Shown here in pieces: positions 8,573-18,035 of a stretch of DNA of 64,000 nucleotides (within the stretch, counting starts at the first letter, position 1; each line of letters starts with the position of its first letter). The notes below the pieces were generated by a model. That model saw only the letters and a program-made list of their open reading frames with translations, did not search any database and had not been told where the DNA came from. Both the position numbers and the translations under genes were made by a program. This DNA is from Pontiella agarivorans. GTDB lineage: Bacteria; Verrucomicrobiota; Kiritimatiellia; Kiritimatiellales; Pontiellaceae. Location: the NCBI RefSeq assembly GCF_034531395.1, contig NZ_JARVCO010000007.1, positions 1-64,000 on the forward strand, in the 5' to 3' direction.

Positions 8573-10723
8573 ATGACTAAAACCTATATCTCGTCTCTAT
8601 TGGTTGCGTTGGTAGCAACACAATCAATCCGAGCCCAGGAAAGTCTGGACGACGTATTCGCGCAGTTGGACGCGGCTCAGGGAGGGACTGAGCAGGCTGC
8701 ACCCGCAACAGGCGCTCCGGCACCTGCAGCAGTTAATACTGCACAGCCCGCAGCGGTAGAAACTGCACAGCCGAAAGCAGTCAATGCTGCACCGGCAATG
8801 GTTGAGGAAGACCTGTTTGCAAAAGGACTAAATGCTTATAACTCGGGCGATTTGGTTCTGGCGGAAGCAATCTTTGAACGTGTTCTGGACGAAGATCCTT
8901 ATAATCGTCGTGCCATGGAATATCTGAAACGTACGGCCCAGAAAATTGCAGCCAACGAACTTGCACTGCAACGTGCCAGTCGTGCGCAGGCATTAGCCGA
9001 AGTTGATGGTGCGTGGAATCCGGATGTCACCATTCCGAAAGTCGGTATTCCGGATGAAGAAGGACCGGAACTCGATCCGAAAGCTGTTGCGATTGCGGAA
9101 ATGACTGCGAAGCTGGAACAGATTTCCATCCCGAGTCTTGACTTCCGTGAAGCTAACATCAAAGACGTGGTTCTTTTCCTGACTGAAACTGCCCGCCGGC
9201 AGGATCCCGCAAAGCAGGGTGTGAACATTCTGCTGATGGGTATGGAAAACTCCATGGCGGCTGATGCAAACAACATCACCATTTCCATCCGCGATATGAG
9301 CCTGCTGGAATCCCTGCAGTACATCGTGGAAATGGCATCGCTTAAGTTTGATGTTCGTGAAAAAGCAGTGGCAATCATGCCGGTCAATTTTGTTCCGGCT
9401 GAAGACCTCAAGCTGATCACGTACGATGTGATCCCTGAAGTGGGTGCTGAACTTGAATCCATGGCTGGCGGTGGCGGTGGCGGTGTTGACGATCTGTTCG
9501 GCGACGCTTCCGCATCAGAATCCACCGGTCCGACCGATGTTGCTGAATTTTTCTCCATTGTTGACTGGCCGGAAGGATCTTCTGCTGTATATCAGCCGAA
9601 CTTCCACAAGCTGTTTGTCAAGAACACGCCGAAAAACCTGGATGCAGTTGAAGAAATTCTGAACGACCTGGAAGACGAAGCGATCAACAAACGTTCGCAG
9701 CAGGTGGCAATCGAAGCCAAATTCGTTGAATACAACGAAGGTGCTCTCGAAGAGCTCGGATTCAACTGGACGCTCTATGATGACGGAACATTTGGTGGTC
9801 TGAGTTTTGCTGATGAAAATACGAAAACTTTCTATCAGCCGGGTCAGGGACCGACTTCGTCTACTACGTTGCCGGGTGGCGGAACGCTTTACAGCAATCC
9901 GACAACTGGATACACGACCATTGACAGCTCCACCGGTACCGGTCAGAGTCTGTTCGGTTCGAATCAGCGCAACAACAGCACTGCTTTTGAAGCTATGCAG
10001 TCCGGCATTCTGTCCACGATGGGCGGCGCTCCGGCTGAGATGATTCTGAGTAATACTTCCAGTTTCCCGTTCGATCTGGCGATTTCCGCTATGGAACAGG
10101 AAGGTACTGCTGACGTATTGCACGCTCCGAAAGTCACCACCAAATCCGGTAGCCCGGCGGTTATCCGCGTGGTTGAAGTTCACCGTTATCCGCAGGATTA
10201 CGATGTGGAAACCGGTCAGCGTACTGCTCCGGTTGTTAAACCACAGGACTGGGAAGATTATGACCTCGGTGTTGTTCTGAACGTCACGCCGGTGGTTGAT
10301 GCGGAAGCGAGCACCATCGACCTTGATCTTCAGCCGGAAATTAAGAAATTTGTCGGATTCGACAACTACACCGCTGGTTATAACGCTTATGAGTCGGGCG
10401 ATAGCAACAACACGGAGATTTTTGGTAACAGTGCTCCGTTGCTGATTCAGATGCCGTATTTCGAAACCCGTGCGATTGAAACACAGGTTACAGTTGCCGA
10501 TGGTGAAACCATCGTTATGGGCGGTCTTGTCAGTGAAGAGACTGATACGTTCCGTGATCAGGTTCCGTTCCTGGGTGACATTCCTTACATCGGTCGTCTG
10601 TTCCGTTCAGAAGGTTCCCGTACAACCAAGAAAAATCTCGTAATCTCTGTGAAGGCTACGATGGTTGACGATAAAGGTCTGACCCGCGAACAGCGTGAGC
10701 TTCAGCGCCAGGCTGCTAACTAA
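8573..10723 (+). CDS. Secretin (PilQ/GspD family, Amuc_1098-like)
   Basis: About 716 residues from ATG 8573, which has a strong AGGGGAAGGA site and opens on a signal peptide (MTKTYISSLLVALVATQSIRA). An Ala/Pro-rich linker (about 45-75) and one or two TPR-like helical pairs (80-120) precede the N domains (about 180-390). A glycine run near residue 300 and an acidic loop interrupt these. The C-terminal secretin pore domain ends with the hallmark VPFLGDIPYIGRLF. It forms the outer-membrane channel of the pilus-like system. No PilB, PilT or pilin gene is in the window. It sits 117 bases after the preceding gene, so it may have its own promoter. Confidence 0.93.
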   Translation: MTKTYISSLLVALVATQSIRAQESLDDVFAQLDAAQGGTEQAAPATGAPAPAAVNTAQPAAVETAQPKAVNAAPAMVEEDLFAKGLNAYNSGDLVLAEAIFERVLDEDPYNRRAMEYLKRTAQKIAANELALQRASRAQALAEVDGAWNPDVTIPKVGIPDEEGPELDPKAVAIAEMTAKLEQISIPSLDFREANIKDVVLFLTETARRQDPAKQGVNILLMGMENSMAADANNITISIRDMSLLESLQYIVEMASLKFDVREKAVAIMPVNFVPAEDLKLITYDVIPEVGAELESMAGGGGGGVDDLFGDASASESTGPTDVAEFFSIVDWPEGSSAVYQPNFHKLFVKNTPKNLDAVEEILNDLEDEAINKRSQQVAIEAKFVEYNEGALEELGFNWTLYDDGTFGGLSFADENTKTFYQPGQGPTSSTTLPGGGTLYSNPTTGYTTIDSSTGTGQSLFGSNQRNNSTAFEAMQSGILSTMGGAPAEMILSNTSSFPFDLAISAMEQEGTADVLHAPKVTTKSGSPAVIRVVEVHRYPQDYDVETGQRTAPVVKPQDWEDYDLGVVLNVTPVVDAEASTIDLDLQPEIKKFVGFDNYTAGYNAYESGDSNNTEIFGNSAPLLIQMPYFETRAIETQVTVADGETIVMGGLVSEETDTFRDQVPFLGDIPYIGRLFRSEGSRTTKKNLVISVKATMVDDKGLTREQRELQRQAAN

Positions 10724-10751
10724 TCATTAGCGGTTTCTGATGAAGCGAAAG

Positions 10752-10781
10752 ACCCGTCCGGAAGTACCGGACGGGTTTTTT
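10752..10781 (+). terminator. Terminator after the secretin gene
   Basis: A perfect 10-bp stem (ACCCGTCCGG 10752-10761 with CCGGACGGGT 10767-10776), loop AAGTA, then a T run. It ends the pilus-like operon. Confidence 0.95.
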
Positions 10782-10831
10782 ATTGCCCTTTAAGGTCGAA
10801 AGTCTGAACACGATCCATTAAGGATATAGCT

Positions 10832-11443
10832 ATGAAATTTGTTGCATTTGATCTGGAAACAACGGGGACCAAACCTACGGAAGACATGATTGTCGAAGTC
10901 GGGGCGGTAATGTTCGATGGAAATCAGGCCGTGAAAGGATACGGGGCGCTTGTAAATCCGGGAATTTCTATTCCGGCGGAAGCTTCTGCTGTCAATGGCA
11001 TCACGGACGAAATGCTCAAAGGGAAACCGAAGATTGAAGAAATTCTTGAAGAATTTGCTGAGTTTTGTGGAGACCTCCCCCTTGTAGCGCATAATGCACC
11101 GTTCGACTATAAATTCCTTCTTGAAGATGTAAAACTGCATAAGTCCGTGGCTCCGGGAGGAGTGGTGCTGGACACGCTGCCGTTGGCTCGAAAAGTTTTT
11201 CCGGGTCTGCCGAATTACAAACTCTGGACGCTGACCCGTCACTTCAACTTTCCCAGCGGTACATTCCACCGTGCAGAAGAAGACAGTTCCTATTGTGGTC
11301 TCCTTTTTGCCAAGATTGTGGAAACGCTGGAGATGCGTGGCGAGCCGTGTTCTGAGAAGGATCTGGTGAAGCTGATGGGAAACAAAGAAGAGATGCGTTT
11401 CCCCGAGTTTAAGGCCGAGGTGGATCAGCTGGATCTATTTTAG
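10832..11443 (+). CDS. DnaQ-type 3'-5' exonuclease
   Basis: A 203-residue DEDDh exonuclease. Exo I is FDLETTG (D7, E9), Exo II is HNAPFDYKF (H87 onward), and Exo III is HRAEED (H146, D151). This is the fold of the DNA polymerase III epsilon proofreading subunit. Without a clamp-binding motif that I can identify it could be the epsilon subunit or a stand-alone exonuclease. It is convergent with the HNH gene, overlapping by 4 bases at the stops. Confidence 0.9.
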   Translation: MKFVAFDLETTGTKPTEDMIVEVGAVMFDGNQAVKGYGALVNPGISIPAEASAVNGITDEMLKGKPKIEEILEEFAEFCGDLPLVAHNAPFDYKFLLEDVKLHKSVAPGGVVLDTLPLARKVFPGLPNYKLWTLTRHFNFPSGTFHRAEEDSSYCGLLFAKIVETLEMRGEPCSEKDLVKLMGNKEEMRFPEFKAEVDQLDLF

Positions 11444-11751
11444 CCGTTTCCCGGGTTTTCCTGTTCAAGTTCGCGCATGATGAGCTCGGCCGGGGTCAGA
11501 TATTTTTTGTCATTATTGCATTCCTTGCAACACGCCACACAGTTGCTCTTCGTGCTTTTTCCACCGCGTACTACCGGGAGAACATGATCCATAGTGAGAT
11601 CTTCGGGGGCGAAGGTTTCACCGCAATAATGGCACTCTCCTTTGGCCAACTGCTGCTTCCACCAGGCGCTCTTGCGCAGTTCTTTGGCTTTTGCGCGTTC
11701 CCGTTTTACGTGAGCGGGGTCTTTTTTAATATCTATCCAGTCGTCGTTCAT
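11440..11751 (-). CDS. HNH endonuclease-fold protein
   Basis: A short HNH protein (103 residues from ATG at 11751; a TTG at 11763 is a weaker alternative). The CHYCGE and CCKEC cysteine pairs form the zinc knuckle around MDHVLPVVRGGKST, the beta-beta-alpha metal catalytic core, with a final N-D-K. Such small solo HNH proteins are common and their role is unknown; many are nickases or part of defence or repair modules. The overlap with the convergent exonuclease stop leaves no room for a terminator. Confidence 0.88.
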   Translation of the reverse strand: MNDDWIDIKKDPAHVKRERAKAKELRKSAWWKQQLAKGECHYCGETFAPEDLTMDHVLPVVRGGKSTKSNCVACCKECNNDKKYLTPAELIMRELEQENPGNG

Positions 11752-11808
11752 GTTCTGTTCCAATAACCGGGAAACTAGATCGGTCCTGCATGGGTTTCAA
11801 TACAAAGC

Positions 11809-11823
11809 TTCCAGGGATTGGAA
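11809..11823. repeat. Dispersed palindrome copy in the HNH-msrB gap
   Basis: An exact TTCCA-N5-TGGAA copy between divergent genes, about 65 bases upstream of the msrB start. It may lie in promoter DNA. Confidence 0.8.
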
Positions 11824-11888
11824 AAACAGGTTACCGGGTATTTGAACGGAATGTAGACTCTTTCGGTCTTTGATAGCGGAGGCGCATC

Positions 11889-12383
11889 ATGAAAATTCAG
11901 ATCATAACGCTTTTTGCAGCAGGGCTTGCATGGACCGGCTGTGCTGAAAAGGAGGCAAAGAACATGAAAACAGATCCTGATAAAGTGGTAAAAAGTGAAG
12001 ACGAGTGGAAAGATCAGCTTGATGAAATGCAGTATTATGTAACCCGTCAGAAGGGTACCGAGCGTGCATTTTCCGGGAAATACTGGGATCATAAAGAACT
12101 GGGAGTGTATTCCTGCGTCTGTTGCGGAACGGACCTTTTCTTGTCGGACACCAAATTTGATTCCGGTTGCGGTTGGCCCAGCTACTTTAAACCCGTTGCC
12201 GATGATGTAATCACCGAACACCGCGATACTTCGCACGGTATGGTCCGGACCGAGGTGGTCTGTTCAACATGTGATGCGCATCTGGGCCATGTTTTTCCCG
12301 ACGGTCCGCCGCCGACCGGTCTTCGGTATTGCATCAATTCGGCATCCATCCGTTTCCGTCCGGCGGAATCTTCCGGGGAATAG
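11889..12383 (+). CDS. msrB: Exported peptide-methionine (R)-S-oxide reductase
   Basis: A 164-residue protein. An N-terminal export signal ends in WTGC, an imperfect lipobox, so it is probably a lipoprotein or periplasmic. The MsrB domain follows: zinc cysteines C76/C79 and C125/C128, the SGCGWPSY motif, and catalytic C148 in RYCINSAS. It reduces R-methionine sulfoxide in oxidised envelope proteins. No MsrA is adjacent. Translation starts after GGAGGCGC. Only the tryptophan at position -3 argues against a classical lipobox. Confidence 0.93.
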   Translation: MKIQIITLFAAGLAWTGCAEKEAKNMKTDPDKVVKSEDEWKDQLDEMQYYVTRQKGTERAFSGKYWDHKELGVYSCVCCGTDLFLSDTKFDSGCGWPSYFKPVADDVITEHRDTSHGMVRTEVVCSTCDAHLGHVFPDGPPPTGLRYCINSASIRFRPAESSGE

Positions 12384-12490
12384 CCTGAATTTTAAAACGG
12401 ATATTTCCCTTTCGGTTTACTAAGGAACACGGCGCGAGCGGCGCATCTGCCCGTTTTCTATTGAAGCTGTAAAAGGAATATCCGGCGGTT

Positions 12491-13591
12491 TTACCGATTG
12501 TCCAGCGCCGACTGCCATTTCATCCAGAGGGCCTGCAGTTCCTCCGGATTTTCAAGTCCCATGTTATCCACTGCGGATTTAAACAGCCCTTTATCTGAAT
12601 CGCTGAACGAGGGGTCCCTTTCGGATATTTTTGAAGAAAGTTCCGCATTTTCGGACGCTATCTTGTTTCCGGACATCAGATTTTTTTCTTCGATATGCAC
12701 CCTTGGCGTGCGGCCTTTTTCGGAAGAGAAACCAACAATACCTCTTTCATTATCCACGATAATGTTGTCTTCGATTTCCAGTTGTGCGGTGTCGGCGATG
12801 GCGAGTCCGGCATAGCTGGAACGGACGATGACATTATGATCAATTTCGAGCTTCGAACGGGCAAAAACATTGATGCCGGTGGCGTTATCGATAATTAAAT
12901 TGTTGCTGATTTCGCCGATGGCCGAGCGGTTTCCGATGTAAAATCCACGGTTTTTATTTCGGATCACGAGATTGGAATCAGCCTCAATTTCGCCGCCGGT
13001 GCAACGGATTCCGTGATACCGTGAACCTGTTACAATATTTCGCGTCAGTTCTGCGCTTGAGCCGGAGCCAATGGTGATGCCGCAATGGCCCGGATTCATG
13101 ATGAGGCAGTCTTCGATATCTCCTTCCGCTCCATTCCAGATCTGAATGGTGTATTCAAAACCGTTGAACGAGCAGTTGCTGATATCCACCTCGGATTTGT
13201 CCTGGGCAGAAATTGCTCCGGGAGATTCGGGGCCGTTACCCAGAGCTGTGAAGGTGGAGTCTATAATTTCAATGTCTCCATTTCGGATAAATACAGCATA
13301 AGGGGTGTCGTCCTTTTTCGGTTTTCTTTCCGTTCTATACTTGATGGTCAGCCCTTTGATCAGCACCGGTTTGCGGGCATCAATCAGAATCGCCGGTTGG
13401 TTGGATTCCACCTCGAGCACCACATTTTCTCCTGAGAGGGTCAGGCCCTGTTTGATCTGAATCGGAGTTCGATAGGTTCCTGTCGGAATAGAAATAGCGG
13501 TTCCGGGTTTTGCGGCGTCGATGGCTTTCTGAATATCGAAGTCAGCATAGGCTGTGGTTGCGCCGAGCAGTGCAAGGTATAAGTATTTCAT
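12491..13591 (-). CDS. Secreted right-handed parallel beta-helix protein (NosD/pectate-lyase-like)
   Basis: A 366-residue protein with a signal peptide (cleavage about after MKYLYLALLGATTAYA). It then consists of about ten beta-helix coils with the repeating pattern N-x-I-x-G/S-N (for example NLIIDNATGINVF and NIIVDNERGIVGF). This is the fold of NosD and carbohydrate-binding or polysaccharide-lyase proteins. No catalytic signature is evident, so substrate and role are open. It is convergent with msrB and divergent from the TPR operon. Confidence 0.85.
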   Translation of the reverse strand: MKYLYLALLGATTAYADFDIQKAIDAAKPGTAISIPTGTYRTPIQIKQGLTLSGENVVLEVESNQPAILIDARKPVLIKGLTIKYRTERKPKKDDTPYAVFIRNGDIEIIDSTFTALGNGPESPGAISAQDKSEVDISNCSFNGFEYTIQIWNGAEGDIEDCLIMNPGHCGITIGSGSSAELTRNIVTGSRYHGIRCTGGEIEADSNLVIRNKNRGFYIGNRSAIGEISNNLIIDNATGINVFARSKLEIDHNVIVRSSYAGLAIADTAQLEIEDNIIVDNERGIVGFSSEKGRTPRVHIEEKNLMSGNKIASENAELSSKISERDPSFSDSDKGLFKSAVDNMGLENPEELQALWMKWQSALDNR

Positions 13592-13774
13592 AATCAGGGT
13601 CCTTGTGTTGTCTTGCTGCAGGTATGGGTATCATGAAGGTGGAAGTCGAGCCTGCAGTTTGAGCTCCCTCCAATTATTTCATTCAGCCATTCGTTTAACA
13701 GTTTCGTATAGAATATAAATTTAAAATAAAATACAGAATGTACTTCGAATGTGCAACTCGCCCGGAAACGATAA
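13592..13774. other. Intergenic region between divergent envelope genes
   Basis: AT-rich and without a credible gene. It contains a 20-base stretch at 13672-13691 that recurs exactly at 42962-42981 upstream of the TM2 gene, and the promoter of the downstream operon at its right end. Confidence 0.6.
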
Positions 13775-13802
13775 TTGACTATCTTTGTAAGATAGATATT
13801 AT
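13775..13802 (+). promoter_or_regulatory. Sigma-70 type promoter, probably leaderless
   Basis: TTGACT (13775-13780), 16-base spacer, TATTAT (13797-13802). Transcription would begin about 7 bases on, at or next to the ATG at 13809, and no ribosome site precedes that ATG. Confidence 0.75.
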
Positions 13803-13808
13803 AACTCA

Positions 13809-15776
13809 ATGAGTATGCGGTTGTTTTTTGGAATATTGCTGTTCGGGATGCTGTGCCGGGGCGAGACCTATGAGCAGTTGAACGCGCAGCTCAAAAATGC
13901 CGCTGAAAAACAAGTGATTCACCGGCTGAAATCACAGATCGCCGGTGCCGCTTTACAACGGTTGGAAACCGAAACCCTCTCGAAAAAGGATCAGCAGGCT
14001 TTGCGAACACAGGTTCGGGCTTATTGCGCTGATGTGCAACTGGGTGCGATGGATGTCTGGTACGGTGAGAGTGTTGTAGCCTGGGGACGTTTACTGCTGT
14101 TCGATGGAAAATGGGAGGAGGCTCGGGTGCAGTTGCTGGATCAGGCTGAAGTGCTGCAGAATATAGAGCGGAATCTGAGGGCCAATGCTATTCCGGTTTC
14201 ATCGGTCAGTCCCGTGGCGGGATGCCGCTATGTGCTGGGCGAAACGTATCGCGTGGAATATGAAACGTTCCAGACTTTGGAACCGGCCGTTGAAGCGCTT
14301 CGCCATTTCTACAATGTCTACATCAAATACAGTGACAGCCCCTGGGGAGAGAAGGCCCGGGTTAAAGCCGAATCGATGCAGGCGGAACTTGAACGGCATG
14401 GTAAACAGGTGCGGATCGATCTCGGCCCGCATAAAGATTCATTTATCGCTGCCAAATTCAGGCTGGGATCTAAATACATGGCCGAGGGACGGTATGCCGA
14501 TGCGGTCGAACCGATTGAAACGGCCATCAACTATTTTCCGGAAACCGTAAAATCTGTTCAGGCACTGCGCAATCTGGCGGTCTGCAAACAGGAACTCGGG
14601 GAGGCCGATGAGGCCTACATGATTGCTGAATACTGCTGCGAGCGTTTTGCGGCCGACACTAACGCCCCGCTGGCGGTGCTGAGTCTGGGCCGTCGCGCAG
14701 TGGATGCCGGAAATGAAGAGCAGGGCGAACAGCTGTTCAATCTCTATCTGGCCTCTTTTCCGGAGCATGAAAAACGGGCGGAGATTTTTTCGTGGTTTGC
14801 ATGGCGTGCCTTTAAATCGGATGAAATGAAAAAGGCTATGCCCTTTTTCCAATCGCTGGAAACGGAACTTCGGCGTATCGGCGAGACTGGAGAGCGGTTG
14901 GAAAAAGCGGTTTATCTGCAGGCGGTCACTCCGCCCGATCCAGAAAAGCTTGATGCATTTATTGCGGAATTTTCCTGTTCAGAACGGGTGGCTTCGGCGT
15001 TGAGCGAAAAATCACAGGCGCTTTTGGTCGCGGGTGATTTCGAGGGTGCGTTCCAGACGCTGGAAAAACTGAAGTCTGAATTTCCGGAGGCCCCGGCTTC
15101 CAGAAGAGCGCTGGCCGGACTCATTGTTGCGGCAGTTGAGGCCGGGCGGTTCGATGTTGCCGAACGGGTGCTTGGCCGTATGCTCGAAGATCAGGATGAA
15201 TATGGTCCTGACGTTTATCTGGCAACGGGGGAAGGCCTGTTGTCGGCTGAACAGTTTGCGCTGGCGGAAAAAGCGTTTGCAGCGGTGCCCGATGATGAGC
15301 GTGCTGTGTTTGGAACGGCAGCCTGCAAATTCGGCGGCGCAGATTTTGAAGGAAGTTTCCAGGCCTTGGAAAACCTGCTCGCGGACTTTCCGGGCACTGG
15401 AAGCTTTCATGATGCGCGGCTGATGCAGGCGCGCTGTCTGGTTGAACTGGGCCGGACCAATGAAGCGGTGGCGGCGTATGCGGATGCGGGGCGTGATTAT
15501 GCGGTGACGCTGGAGATGGCGGGAGTGCTTTCGGATCCGGAAGAACGGCTGGCTGCCTATCAGCGTGTGGCGTTGCTGGCTGATCCGAAAGCGGAGGGGC
15601 ATCGGCCGTTGATTGCTGAAAGCATTCTGCAGAGTCTGCCGCTTTGTCTGGAACTTCGTAAATATGATCTGGCACTGGCGGCCTGTGATCAGTTTGAGAC
15701 GCTGTTCCCGGAGCACGGTCAGCTTCCGGCCATTGAAAATTTCAGGAAGGAGGCGGAACGTGCGTCGGCTGATTAG
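13809..15776 (+). CDS. Periplasmic TPR-repeat protein of the ExbB/ExbD operon
   Basis: 655 residues: a short signal peptide, then helical repeats throughout. TPR-like pairs such as FRLGSKYMAEGRYADAVEPIE, GDFEGAFQTLEKLKSEFPEAP and DFEGSFQALENLLADFP point to a long solenoid scaffold in the periplasm. It opens an operon with a smaller TPR-like protein, ExbB, two ExbD and a toroid protein, so it is likely a partner of the energised complex. Four exact copies of the dispersed palindrome (14268, 14847, 15051, 15357) each encode an FQ(T/S/A)LE helix segment. ATG 13815 is an alternative start. Confidence 0.8.
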   Translation: MSMRLFFGILLFGMLCRGETYEQLNAQLKNAAEKQVIHRLKSQIAGAALQRLETETLSKKDQQALRTQVRAYCADVQLGAMDVWYGESVVAWGRLLLFDGKWEEARVQLLDQAEVLQNIERNLRANAIPVSSVSPVAGCRYVLGETYRVEYETFQTLEPAVEALRHFYNVYIKYSDSPWGEKARVKAESMQAELERHGKQVRIDLGPHKDSFIAAKFRLGSKYMAEGRYADAVEPIETAINYFPETVKSVQALRNLAVCKQELGEADEAYMIAEYCCERFAADTNAPLAVLSLGRRAVDAGNEEQGEQLFNLYLASFPEHEKRAEIFSWFAWRAFKSDEMKKAMPFFQSLETELRRIGETGERLEKAVYLQAVTPPDPEKLDAFIAEFSCSERVASALSEKSQALLVAGDFEGAFQTLEKLKSEFPEAPASRRALAGLIVAAVEAGRFDVAERVLGRMLEDQDEYGPDVYLATGEGLLSAEQFALAEKAFAAVPDDERAVFGTAACKFGGADFEGSFQALENLLADFPGTGSFHDARLMQARCLVELGRTNEAVAAYADAGRDYAVTLEMAGVLSDPEERLAAYQRVALLADPKAEGHRPLIAESILQSLPLCLELRKYDLALAACDQFETLFPEHGQLPAIENFRKEAERASAD

Positions 15777-16419
15777 CGTTGTTTTATGGCTGTCCTGTTC
15801 GGTGCATGCCGCTTATGTGGTGAATAACGCCGGGCGGAAGATTCCGGGCTCGGAAGTTTCGGCAACGGCTGACGGACGGGTGACGCTGAAGACGCCGGAT
15901 GGTCAGATGATGGTGTTTCAGAAAGGCCAGTACAAACGTGCGGTGGCGGACCGGCCGAAGGAGCTGGATATTGCGGAACAGCTGATCAAAACAGGACAGG
16001 GAGAAAAAGCGGTTCCTTTTCTGCAGCAGGCGAAAAAGAAGTGCCGTTTTCTGCAGTGGGATCAGACTGCAATTCAGATGCTGGCTGACTATTACTTTAT
16101 GACGGAGCAGTACGGGTTGGCGGCTGCAGCGTTTCAGGCATTGGACGATCAGTCGATTCCGCAGAACCGCCGGCGTTTGCGTGAGGCGATGGTGAAAAGC
16201 GGAGAGATGGAAACCGTGTTGCAGGTTTTTAATGAGGATATCCGCAATGGATCTCGGGAAGCGGCGGCGCAGGCTTATCTGATGCGCGGGAAGCTGAAGG
16301 CGGAACGGGGGGACCCGGAAGGTGCGCGGCGGGATTGGCTGAAGGTGAGTTTGTTTTTCAGAACGCAGGAGGCGGCGGCTGAAGAGGCGGAGCAATTATT
16401 GAAGGAGAATGAAGGATGA
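15760..16419 (+). CDS. Small exported helical-repeat protein
   Basis: 219 residues from GTG 15760, chosen because AGGAAGGAGG (15744-15753) precedes it and the product begins with a signal peptide (MRRLISVVLWLSCSVHA). Residues about 20-60 look like a small beta domain (GSEVSATADGRVTLKTPDGQ) and the rest like TPR-type helices. It overlaps the end of the large TPR gene by 17 bases and the exbB start by 4, so it is embedded in the operon. No named family is evident to me. Confidence 0.75.
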   Translation: MRRLISVVLWLSCSVHAAYVVNNAGRKIPGSEVSATADGRVTLKTPDGQMMVFQKGQYKRAVADRPKELDIAEQLIKTGQGEKAVPFLQQAKKKCRFLQWDQTAIQMLADYYFMTEQYGLAAAAFQALDDQSIPQNRRRLREAMVKSGEMETVLQVFNEDIRNGSREAAAQAYLMRGKLKAERGDPEGARRDWLKVSLFFRTQEAAAEEAEQLLKENEG

Positions 16420-17156
16420 AACGGGTGATTGCGGTTTTACTGATTGCCGGAAGTGCGGTTTTTGCGCAGGAGGCGGAGATCGTGAAAAGTGAAGCGGTGC
16501 AGGCGGCCGAGGCTGCGCCGGAAGAGGTTTCGGGATTTCTGGATGTGGTGAAGGGCGGGGGAGCATTCGGCATGGTGCTGTGGCTCGGTCTGGCCGGGCT
16601 GTCGTTGGCGGCCGGTACGCTGATTGTTGATTCGCTGCTCAATATTCAGGAAAAAAAGATTATTCCGAAGACGCTGGTTTCTCTGGTGCGGGAAGCGATT
16701 GAAGAGGGCAGTCTGAAAAAGGCCGCGCAGCGCTGCCGGGATGTGCCGGGGCCGTATTCCAATATTCTGCTGGCCGGTTTTGAAAACCTGGACGACGGGT
16801 TTGATCAGGCTCAGGAAGCCATCGGTATTGCGGCCGACATGGAGAGTGAAAAAATGCTGCAGCGGGTGAATTACCTGAATGTGGTGGGGAATCTCGCGCC
16901 GATGCTCGGGCTGCTCGGTACGGTGCAGGGAATGATTCTGGCATTCGCCACATTGGGGACGACGTCCGGAGCGGCAAAGAATGCATTGCTGGCGATCAAT
17001 ATTTCCCAGGCGCTTTATACAACGGCTGCCGGGCTCGTTATTGCCGTTCCGGCAATCGGGGCCTATTTCTTTTTCCGTAATCGCGCGGCCAAGGTGATTC
17101 TGACGATGGAAAGCCTGACCATGGAGGTGATGAAAGGACTGAAAAAGAAAAGGTGA
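16416..17156 (+). CDS. ExbB/TolQ/MotA-family proton channel
   Basis: 246 residues with an N-terminal signal-like segment and an Ala/Glu-rich stretch, as in many PVC and Bacteroidota ExbB proteins. Three membrane helices follow (about 45-72, 150-180, 195-220). The family signature GNLAPMLGLLGTVQGMILAF sits in the second helix and TTAAGLVIAVPA in the third. It forms the pentameric stator that uses the proton motive force with ExbD. The two ExbD genes and a TonB-like gene follow directly. Confidence 0.93.
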   Translation: MKRVIAVLLIAGSAVFAQEAEIVKSEAVQAAEAAPEEVSGFLDVVKGGGAFGMVLWLGLAGLSLAAGTLIVDSLLNIQEKKIIPKTLVSLVREAIEEGSLKKAAQRCRDVPGPYSNILLAGFENLDDGFDQAQEAIGIAADMESEKMLQRVNYLNVVGNLAPMLGLLGTVQGMILAFATLGTTSGAAKNALLAINISQALYTTAAGLVIAVPAIGAYFFFRNRAAKVILTMESLTMEVMKGLKKKR

Positions 17157-17178
17157 AACCCGGCACCTGATACGTGAA

Positions 17179-17619
17179 ATGAAAAAGCGATTCCAGAATA
17201 AGGGAAACGGCGGAATCAACATGACGCCGATGATTGATGTGGTTTTCCAGATGATCATTTTTTTCGTCTGTACTGCGCAGCTTGAACGGGAACAGTTTTC
17301 GGAATGGATCAATCTGCCCGATTCGCCGAATGCACCGGAAATCGCACAGGAGAAGGATCCGCGCACGATCACGATTGAGGTGGATGAAAAGGGTAAAATT
17401 ATGATCGGCCGAACAGCACTGTCGCTTTCCAGGCTTCGGATGATTCTGAAAAAGACGGTTTCCGACTATGGCGTGTACGGACCTTCAATTCCGATCCGGA
17501 TTCGGGCGGATGCAATGTCGCAGCATTCCAATGTTCGGAATGTCATGGATGCTTGTACTGAATCGGGGCTCTATAAAATTGCGTTCATTGCGGTGAAGGA
17601 TTCAGCTGATAAAAAATGA
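17179..17619 (+). CDS. ExbD/TolR-family protein (first)
   Basis: 146 residues with one membrane helix at about 14-34 containing the signature MTPMIDVVFQMIIFF and the proton-carrying aspartate, followed by a periplasmic domain. It differs from the second ExbD in the periplasmic part, so the channel may hold a heterodimer inside the ExbB ring. It starts 22 bases after exbB and overlaps the second exbD by 4 bases (ATGA). Confidence 0.93.
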   Translation: MKKRFQNKGNGGINMTPMIDVVFQMIIFFVCTAQLEREQFSEWINLPDSPNAPEIAQEKDPRTITIEVDEKGKIMIGRTALSLSRLRMILKKTVSDYGVYGPSIPIRIRADAMSQHSNVRNVMDACTESGLYKIAFIAVKDSADKK

Positions 17620-18035
17620 TGAGAGGGAAAAAACAGAGGCGGTTTGTGGGGACCGATGCTGAAATCGAAGTGTCAATGACGCCGATGATTGATGTGGTGT
17701 TTCAATTGCTGATCTATTTTCTGGTGACGTTCAGTACGGCGGAGGTGTTGTCGTTTCTGGATATTTCAAGGCCGGCACCGGATGCTGCGCAATCGCAGCA
17801 GCCCCCTGCAGATATGATCAGAATCGGAGTGTTCGGCAAGGGAGTTGCGATTAACGGCCGCGAGGTGAGCGACGAAGAGTTAAGCCGTTTGGTGGCGCGG
17901 TTGGCTGCGGTGAGCAAAAAACAGACGGTACTGGTGAATTGTGCCGATGAATCGCTGCATGGCCGGCTGATTAATGTGCTGGATCTCTGTGCGGAAAACG
18001 GGCTGACGCAGATTGCAGTGATGAGCGGGAAATAA
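17616..18035 (+). CDS. ExbD/TolR-family protein (second)
   Basis: 139 residues with the same architecture: MTPMIDVVFQLLIYFLVTF membrane helix with the key aspartate, then a periplasmic domain (ADMIRIGVFGKGVAINGREVS). Paired ExbD genes occur in other systems with separate loading and driving roles. It is followed immediately by the toroid gene, its stop codon abutting the next ATG. Confidence 0.93.
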   Translation: MMRGKKQRRFVGTDAEIEVSMTPMIDVVFQLLIYFLVTFSTAEVLSFLDISRPAPDAAQSQQPPADMIRIGVFGKGVAINGREVSDEELSRLVARLAAVSKKQTVLVNCADESLHGRLINVLDLCAENGLTQIAVMSGK

